Source of the DNA: Chlorella sorokiniana
Lineage: Eukaryota > Chlorophyta > Trebouxiophyceae > Chlorellales > Chlorellaceae
Length of the DNA: 64,000 bases
Assembly (NCBI GenBank): GCA_025917655.1
Contig: CP084619.1
Coordinates: 4,569,001 to 4,633,000, forward strand
Direction of reading: 5' to 3'
In this document: piece after piece, positions 57,758-64,000 of the stretch
Layout: every line of letters begins with the position of its first letter
Numbering within the stretch: position 1 is the first letter of the stretch
The notes under the pieces: generated by a model
Databases searched by the model: none
What the model saw: the letters and a program-made list of their open reading frames with translations, nothing else
What the model was told of the DNA's origin: nothing
Made by a program: the position numbers and the translations under genes

Positions 57758-58948
57758 ATGAGTGGATTGATTGGATCCGGAGCTCACCAGATGCAGGGCC
57801 GTTACAGGCACCAGGTGGGTTCATCACCGCTGGTTTTGTGTTGCCCGTGCTGTTTGCAGCGCCATCATCTGGCCCCCATCTCGCAAACTGGTCCCAGCGA
57901 CACTATCTTTGTCGGCGCCTTCCGCGATTGCTGCTACGTCGGCACCCTCTCCTGCCCACCGACCTTGCCGCCCGCTCCTTCTGCTGTTCAGGGCGGCTTT
58001 GGCCAGCAGCGGCAGGGCGGCGAGCCCACGTGCCAAAAGTGCCTGCAGAAGGGTCATTACACGTACGAGTGCAAGAACGAGCGTGCATACGTCAGCCGCC
58101 CCACCCGCACGCAGCAGCTGCGCAACCCCGAGTGCGTCGCGGGGCCGCACGGCTGCTTGACTGCCTCGCGCTACTGCTTGGCCTGCCTCGCGCCGGCCGC
58201 TGCAAGGCAGACTTTTCTCGCCACGCGCAAGGCCAGGTTGACGCATGTAGCTGCCGTCCAGGACGGGCATGGAGGCGGTCAACCGCCGCCCGTGCCAAGC
58301 CCTGCACAGGCCGCGGTGTGTGGCATCACCGCCTTGCTCAGTCCCATGCCCTCGCCCTGTTCACGTCGCGGCATGCAGGCTCGTCCCCGCTTTTTAGACG
58401 CATCGGAGCTGCCGCCGGAGCTGCGTGACCGCGAGGAGGCGGCCAAAGAGGCTGCGGGGAAGCCGTCAAAGCGCAAGCGCAAGCACTCTTCCTCTTCCTC
58501 GTCTTCTGGCAGCAGCAGCACCTCCTCCTCTTCTTCAGGCAGCGGCAGCAGCAGCAGCAGCAGTGACAGCGACTCCTCTTCAGGCAGCAGCAGCAGCAGC
58601 AGCGGCGCCTCCGGTTCGTCGTCCGTCCAGCAGCGGCTCCTCCTCCTCCTCCTCCTCCTCAGGGACATCCTCCTCTGGCAGCGGCTCCTCCTCCTCCTCC
58701 TCGGGTTCCAGCGGCAGCAGCTCCAGCAGCGGCTCCGATTCGGGCTCGGGCAGCGGCAGCGACCGCAGCGCAGGCCGGCAGCGTCGCGGCGGCCGGCGGG
58801 AGGCCAAGCGGGACGCCAAGCGGGCTCAGCCGTCCGAGCGGCACGCCAGGACGTGGCCGCAGCCCAATATTACGAGGACGGCGGCAAGCGGAACAGGCGC
58901 AGCCGCAGCGGCGAGCGCGGCAAGCAGCGGCGGCGCTCACCTAGCTGA
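57758..58948 (+). CDS. ZCCHC10: ZCCHC10-like CCHC zinc-knuckle protein with long Ser-rich tail
   Basis: ZCCHC10 proteins carry one CCHC zinc knuckle and a serine-rich tail; they are nuclear, probably RNA-related, and poorly understood. Exon 1 (57758-57814) is [19 protein letters not shown]. Exon 2 (57992 to about 58131) holds the knuckle [14 protein letters not shown], then [19 protein letters not shown]; the human match is CQKCLEFGHWTYEC followed by RPSRT. Exon 3 (from about 58379) has [37 protein letters not shown], then more than 100 Ser/Gly/Asp residues. The frame drifts inside the Ser-coding TCC/AGC repeats (58480-58740). It ends in a basic tail ([20 protein letters not shown]) at 58948. 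The exon 2-3 junction is one base out of phase. Confidence 0.85.
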   Translation: MSGLIGSGAHQMQGRYRHQVGSSPLVLCCPCCLQRHHLAPISQTGPSDTIFVGAFRDCCYVGTLSCPPTLPPAPSAVQGGFGQQRQGGEPTCQKCLQKGHYTYECKNERAYVSRPTRTQQLRNPECVAGPHGCLTASRYCLACLAPAAARQTFLATRKARLTHVAAVQDGHGGGQPPPVPSPAQAAVCGITALLSPMPSPCSRRGMQARPRFLDASELPPELRDREEAAKEAAGKPSKRKRKHSSSSSSSGSSSTSSSSSGSGSSSSSSDSDSSSGSSSSSSGASGSSSVQQRLLLLLLLLRDILLWQRLLLLLLGFQRQQLQQRLRFGLGQRQRPQRRPAASRRPAGGQAGRQAGSAVRAARQDVAAAQYYEDGGKRNRRSRSGERGKQRRRSPS

Positions 58949-59292
58949 GGGGCCAGCGACGCGTCAGCTTCCCATCCCCTTCATCTGTTGCCCCATTGCT
59001 GTGAGCCCCTGCATGACTGCTTCGCTCCCCCTTCTCCCATCATGCCATGTGACCGAAACACGCACCCTTGGTGTGACTGGATGAGGACAATCGGCAAGAA
59101 CATTACACGTCTGCTGCTTGTGCAATTTGCGCAGCGCCGGAGAAGGGCGCCTCGCCGCTGTTTGCCAAGAAAATAAACAAGATCAGTGCCAAGTGATGCG
59201 AGTGCGGCTGGCAGGCAAGTGCAGGGGGCACGCTCGTGCGCGCACGGGAGCGGCTGATTGCGGCCCCAGCGTCAACAGACGGGCAAGATGCT
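58949..59292. other. Convergent 3' regions
   Basis: About 340 bases between the ZCCHC10-like stop and the stop of the next minus-strand gene. No gene seen. Confidence 0.4.
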
Positions 59293-61507
59293 TCAGCCCG
59301 CGAGGCGCGAAGCCAGGCGGAAGAAAGCCGAGAGGATGGACGGCGCCGGGCTGCCCAGCGGCGCCTCCTCTCCCACCTGCAGCACCACCTCTGTGCAGGG
59401 GTAGGCGTGCTGCGTCTTCACCTCAAGCAGGTGCCGCTGGCGCTGCAGCGCCTCGGCGGCGGCGGCGGCGCCGCCGCAGGGGGAGCCGGGGGCGCCCGCC
59501 CAGGTCGGCACTCTTGCCGCTGGGAGCAGCGGCGGGCGGCACGCTGGCGGCCGACGCGCGGCGGGCCACCGCGGGCAGGTCAGGGGTGGGGAGCAGCAGG
59601 CTGCCGCGCCCGCTGCTGGGAGCGGTGAGGAGGCCGGAGCTGGCGCCGGCAGAGACGGGTGGCGTGGGCTGCCCCGCGGCGCAGGGCGGCGCCAGGCACG
59701 CGCCGCCCTGCCAGCTGAGGCCGCCGGGGGTGGCCAGCAGTGAAGGAGGAGCGCCGGGGAGGCAGCCGGGACGCACGTGGCGTGCGGCGCGTGTGCATGC
59801 GCGTGTGTGGCGGCGGCCTTCACGGCTGCGGGGTGCCGCAGCCACCAGGGCGCTGCCTGGGCCTCCTCCTGCTGCTCGCTCGGCGCCTGCAGCTGCCCCT
59901 GCTGCCCCTGCTGCTGCTGATGCCCATGCTGCCCATGATGCCCCTGCTGCGGCTGCTTGGGCGCGAGGTGCAGGGCAGACGCTCGCCGCACCGGCGCAGC
60001 CTCCAGCCGCGTCCGTTTGGGCTCCTGCTCCGATCCGCTGCTGCTGCGGGGCAGGGCCTCCCGCTTCGCAGCTGCCGCAGGGGCCGCCGCTATCGTTGGG
60101 GCGGTACATTCCGCGGTACTACCAGCTCCAGCCACAGCCTGCCTGGCCCTCGACGGCGGCAGAGGCAGCTCCTCGCCGCAGCACAGCAGCAGCTCCGCTG
60201 CCGCTAGAGCCTCCTCCCGCAGCCGGGCCCTGCGCAGGGCTTGGGCGGCCGCGCCGCCGTCTGTCGCCGCCGCTGCCTGCGCCGTCGGCAGTGAGGGGGT
60301 GGTGTGGCTGTGTCCGACGCTCTTCACAGCCACCAGCTGCGCTGCGGCGTCACTCTGTGGGGTGGGAAGGGGGAAGGGGGCGCTCTCTGGGCTGGGAATA
60401 AACAAAATAAGGGCGCACAAAAAAAAAAACCAAGGAGGTAGGGTTGCGGAATGCAGGGTGCACAGCCCCAACGCGCTCCTTCCAGTCGCCCCCGCCACCC
60501 ATGCACCCCACCCACCCGCCCCCCGCCCCCCCACTCCCACCCACCTGCTGCACGTTGGTGCACTGCAAGGGGACCAAGAGCCCCAAGGGGCGCTGCCGCC
60601 GCGCCGCCAGCAGCTGGCAGGGCCGCCACTCGCCTGGCGGGCGCCACAGCTTGGCTGCGCCCCTGCATGCGCAGCGGGGCAGGGTGCGAGCACAACGTTG
60701 GCGGGTGGTTTTGACCTTGGATGGCAGCTAGGGGCAGGCTGTCAATTGTGGCAAGGGAAGGGGCCACGAGGCGGCGAGCCCGCCGCGAGCAAGCATTTAA
60801 ATTCGACCACCCTTCCGCCGCCGCTCACTCGGGGTTGCGGCCTGTCTGTACTGCAGGTGCAGCTGGCGGCGGCGCAGGTGCAAATAGATGGTCGGACTTG
60901 ATAGCCCGCTGGGCCACCACTCTTCAAGGGCTGGCGGGGTAGAGGCGGGGCGTGCGCTCAAGAGGCCGCCGCTGCCCATGCTGCGAAGGGGGTCGGAGGG
61001 GCGGCGCGGTGCGGCGTGTGCGGCGGGAGCGGGCGACAACGCTCGTGCGCGGCAGGGAGCAATGGCAGCGGGAGGCATGTCTGGGGCGTGCAGGCAGGCA
61101 GGGGGCAGCGAGGGGAGGCAGGCCAGCCCAGCGGGGCTTGCGCGGCACACAGCGCGGCGAGGTATCTGGCGGCAGCTGCGGCGTGGGCGCGGCAAGCTGG
61201 CGCCCCACCTTCTGCCTCGTCCCGCTGTGTGGGCGTGCGTGAGCAGGTCGACGCACGCGATGCAGTGCAGGCAGCCCTGCGCGCCGGGCAGCCGTGTGCG
61301 CAGCTGGGGCTGGCACTGAGCAAGGGCTGGCGGCGGCGGGGGTGCCGGCCGCAGGTGGGCGCCCGGCGGCGGCGCGGCGGTCTGCTGGCTGCCAGGATGC
61401 TGGTCGCCGCTCGTTTGCTGCTCCAGGCTTGCGCTGACGCTGTGCCAGGGCTGCGGCTCCACGCAGGACGGCCAGCAGGGGCGCTCCAGCAGCAGGGCAG
61501 AAGCCAT
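59293..61507 (-). CDS. Unrecognised Ala/Pro/Gln-rich protein
   Basis: I do not recognise a family. The likely start is 61507 (MASALLLERPCWPSCVEPQP) in a Pro/Ala/Cys-rich N-terminus with CLHCIACVDLLTHAHT. A further segment reads SSPTIYLHLRRRQLHLQ. Downstream, VAVKSVGHSHTTPS and ALRRARLREEALAAAELLLC lead into EPKRTRLEAAPVRRASALHL (possible nuclear signal) and a His/Gln-rich run near 59880-59960. A more ordered-looking C-terminal part follows: LEVKTQHAYPCTEVVLQVGE, then SILSAFFRLASRLAG, with stop at 59295-59293. Frames change between segments, so introns and sequence errors are not resolved. The C-terminal hydrophobic block is the best handle for a search. Confidence 0.45.
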
Positions 61508-62045
61508 GGTTGGGTTGGCGTACGGCGGGCCGAGCAAGGGGTTTGGCTAGGAGCGCATGCGGGTAAATACAACGGGGAGCAACAGGGTGCAACAAGCAAC
61601 CGCGTATTGGGGCAAGGGGCGTGGGACGCGGGGTGGCGCTGGCTAAAGGACCTGTCCTGAGAACGCGTCCTCTGCACGGCCGCAGCAAGGGGGTCGCGAC
61701 CCAGAGCGAGAACAAAGGAGCAATAACGCAATGTGTCTTCCCCTCCTGTCTCTCGACCAAAACAAGGGAACACTAGGTGCAACCAACAGGACACCTAGGC
61801 GACGGCAATGTCGCCAAAGTACATCTAACTTGCTGTTTGGTTGACACAAGCCGGCACCCAGCAGATCGGGCTTTTGGAGCGCTGCCTCGATTGAGAGTAC
61901 AGCACAGCACGCAGCAGAGGTACCTTGCAGCCAGCTTTTCGCCTGCATACCGCTCTTTATTTTCCCACAACCGAAATTACACATCAGCAGCCCTCCAACA
62001 CTCTTTATCCTCTCTTTCACTTGTGGCAGCCGCGCAGGAGCAGGT
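61508..62045. promoter_or_regulatory. Divergent intergenic region
   Basis: About 540 bases between the unrecognised protein (minus) and the plastid protein (plus). More AT-rich than average around 61940-62010. No gene seen. Confidence 0.4.
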
Positions 62046-63642
62046 ATGGCTGCCCTCGCTGTGCGCAACGTATCAACATTGTTCCGAGGTGCATCATGCA
62101 CGCGGCAACCAGGCAGACAGCGGCGCTGTCTACATGTGCAAGCCACCAGCTGGGTAAGTGTGGCCGCATTACCCCATTTTGAAGGCTCCCGTGACTGTTT
62201 CGCACTCGTATCTGGACATGCCATGTCGACGCAGCACCAGCAGCACCCTTATCCTTCCAACACCTGCTGGTCGTGGGCAGCGGCGGCGGCGGCAGCGGCA
62301 GCCATCCTCTTCCCTCCTCCACCCTGCCAGCCCTGTTTGTCCTGCGCAGGACCCTGAGGGCCTGTTCAAGAGCGCGCCGCAGCAGGGCCTGATCGACCGC
62401 AAGATTTTTCAGAAGCAGGTGGAGGGGGACAAGGAGTTTGCCGCCAAGATGGCGCAGTTTGCGGAGCAGCAGCGGCTGGAGGTGCAGAAGAAGCGCGAGG
62501 TGCGGCGGCGCTCTGCTCGTGTGTGTCTGTGCGCGTGCAATGGAGGGACGCTCCTTGCGCCACTGCGTGGGAAGCGTACTTGGGCACATGCCGCACGCTG
62601 CCACCGCCTGTTGCCTCGGCTCCCCGGGCTCCGCTCCAGTGCCTGGCTTGGGGCGGGCACGCGCTCCCCGTCTACCCACCCTACCTCCGCAGCACAGACC
62701 AGAACGCAATCCTGGTGTGTGCGGGACGAAAGAAACGCCAAGAAGTGTGCCTCCCGTGCAGGCCCGCAAGGTGCCGGAGCAGCTGGAGGAGCTGGTGGAG
62801 TTTTTCCTGGACACCGAGGCGCCGGAGATGGAGTTTGAGGTGGCGCGCTGCCGACCGCGCCTCACCCCCGACTTCTTCGCCCACCTCGACAAGCGGATAG
62901 GTGGGTGGTGGGGCGGTGGGGTGGTCCCAGGCTGGAGGCAGAGCTTGCATGTGGGAGTGGGTGGGGCGGGCATCTTGGAGCCTGATCGCACCGTGGGGTG
63001 CGCAGGCGGAGAGGCACCCAAAAGGAAGGGACCCATGCTAAACTTTGCCTGCACGTGGAGTGGCGCCCGCACTCCTTTACGCGCCTGCATGCCACCCCTC
63101 GCTTTGCCCCGTTAATGCCTCCCCCTCCCTGCCTCCCTCCTCACAACCGGCGCAGGTCTGGAACGGTTTTCCAACCTGCCGGACGAGGAGCGCCTGGCTG
63201 AGCTGGAAACGCTGCGCGACTACCTGAACGAAGCGGTGGAGGCGGTGGACAAGGCGGCAGCCAGCCTGGCGGCGCCCCAGGAGCGGCTGAAGAAGCTGCT
63301 GGAGGCGCGGGACAAGAAGGCGGTGCTGCTGGAGATGGCGGGTGCGGCGGTGCAGCGCTGCGCCTGTGGGGAGGAGGGCAGGTTGGCCCATTCCTGTGTG
63401 TCGGAATGGGCCGCAATGTCGCCATGCCGCTCCCCGTTGGGCATCCATCGCCTTGCCTTCCCTTCACGCACTGACCAGCAAGTCTGTCTGTTGCCGCACG
63501 CTGCGCAGGCAACAACGAGATCGACCGTGCGCTGATCGACCTGCTGGACCAAAACATAGAGGGCGCCACCGCCGCCAAGAACGAGCAGGCTGCCGAGTTC
63601 ATGCGCAAAGTGAAGCAGGCAGCGCTGCGCTACATCGTGTGA
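62046..63642 (+). CDS. Conserved plastid-targeted protein with WDPEGLF motif (238 aa)
   Basis: Five exons with no frame error: 62046-62153, 62350-62499, 62762-62900, 63156-63341, 63509-63642. Exon 1 (MAALAVRNVSTLFRGASCTR, then QPGRQRRCLHVQATSW) is a typical plastid transit peptide with a likely cut near VQA. The mature part begins WDPEGLFKSAPQQGLIDRK and is almost wholly alpha-helical: FAEQQRLEVQKKREARKVPE, LEELVEFFLDTEAPEMEFEV, RCRPRLTPDFFAHLDKRIG, LPDEERLAELETLRDYLNEA, RLKKLLEARDKKAVLLEMAG, NNEIDRALIDLLDQNIEGAT, ending KVKQAALRYIV. I recall plant chloroplast proteins of the At4g37920 kind with the same WDPEGLF, FFLDTEA-E-EFE-AR-RPRL and LLDxNI blocks. The function is unknown to me. Confidence 0.8.
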
Positions 63643-63899
63643 TACGGCTGGAGGCCCCCAGCTTCTCTTTCTGCTGATGTTTGATACCCTGTGCATTGCT
63701 GCACCCCTCCTGCTGCTCCCTCCCCCGCTCCCCTCTCACCGTTGATTTCTTACTTCTGGCTACTTTTCTTGTTTTACATCACAAGCACTCATTCAAGGTT
63801 GAGATTGATGAAGTGATTAAGACGTGGTCTGGCGGCGCCGGGTCAAATGGGGTTGAGAGGGGAGGATGGGGACAGACGCTCAGCAAGCAAGAGCGCCGC

Positions 63900-64000
63900 T
63901 CAGTAGGGGCGGAACTTGCTGTCCAGGTGGCGTGTTCCGTTGAACGGAAGCGTGACCACCCTGTACCCGAACACGGAGCGCTCTGCAGCTGGTGCGGGCG
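63900..64000 (-). CDS. 3' end of an unidentified gene (runs off the right edge)
   Basis: The last coding segment reads ERSVFGYRVVTLPFNGTRHL then DSKFRPY, with stop codon at 63902-63900. A CTGCAG near 63990 could be the acceptor. Too short to assign a family. It is convergent with the plastid protein gene. Confidence 0.55.
   Translation of the reverse strand, partial: PAPAAERSVFGYRVVTLPFNGTRHLDSKFRPY

Noticed and set aside
1-64000. Transposons, viral-like elements and RNA genes
   Set aside because: I looked for reverse transcriptase, integrase, transposase or capsid motifs, long terminal repeats, and rRNA or tRNA signatures, and saw none I could support.

Overview
This window looks like nuclear DNA of a coccoid green alga, most likely a trebouxiophyte of the Chlorella/Micractinium kind. 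It is very GC-rich. Its genes are closely packed on both strands and cut by many short GT...AG introns of roughly 100-300 bases with (T/C)GCAG-type acceptors. The proteins are plant-like: a plant-type DENN protein, TRAF1/MUSE13-like MATH protein, PHR1/PSR1 MYB-CC factor, plastid S20, MEP-pathway IspD and the CDC26-TTM3 gene pair. The organism is inferred, not proven.

Layout, left to right: DENN-domain protein (minus, 3' end beyond the window); small coiled-coil protein (plus, 4.1-4.6 kb); conserved Cys/His protein (minus, 5.2-6.1 kb); 26S proteasome ATPase RPT1 (plus, 7.3-11.4 kb); a long repeat-containing, probably plastid protein with a motif of the type PEQxxFLxRKR (plus, 12.1-16.9 kb); secreted ferritin-like desiccation-related protein (plus, 17.0-20.6 kb); ribose-5-phosphate isomerase (minus, 21.1-23.8 kb) divergent from ribosomal protein eL36 (plus, 24.0-25.2 kb); TRAF1-like MATH protein (minus, 25.8-31.3 kb) divergent from Aurora kinase (plus, 31.7-34.7 kb); overlapping CDC26-TTM3 (minus, 35.3-37.3 kb); plastid ribosomal protein S20 (minus, 38.0-39.2 kb) divergent from a PSR1/PHR1-like factor (plus, 40.0-42.5 kb); an unrecognised leucine-rich gene (plus, 43.4-45.0 kb); GT61 glycosyltransferase (minus, 45.4-52.0 kb); plastid IspD (minus, 52.9-55.3 kb); CCDC112/CCDC148-like protein (minus, 55.6-57.5 kb) divergent from ZCCHC10-like protein (plus, 57.8-58.9 kb); an unrecognised Ala/Gln/Pro-rich protein (minus, 59.3-61.5 kb); a conserved plastid protein (plus, 62.0-63.6 kb); and the 3' end of another gene (minus, 63.9 kb to the edge).

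The genes are mostly unrelated housekeeping and regulatory functions. Exceptions are the CDC26-TTM3 pair, which share an mRNA in plants, and several close head-to-head pairs that probably share promoter regions. The best candidate for a new system is the 12.1-16.9 kb gene. Eight copies of a short charged helical motif are spaced by disordered linkers, followed by a hydrophobic segment, an Ala/Pro/Lys-rich tail and a coiled coil, behind a transit-peptide-like first exon. This is the architecture of pyrenoid Rubisco-linker or tether proteins.

Many clearly real, essential genes (RPT1, Aurora, S20, TTM3, the desiccation protein) carry apparent frameshifts that fall on C/G/T runs or dinucleotide repeats. 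I read these as leftover consensus errors in the assembly, not as pseudogenes. Exon coordinates below were worked out by hand from splice signals, reading phase and family similarity.
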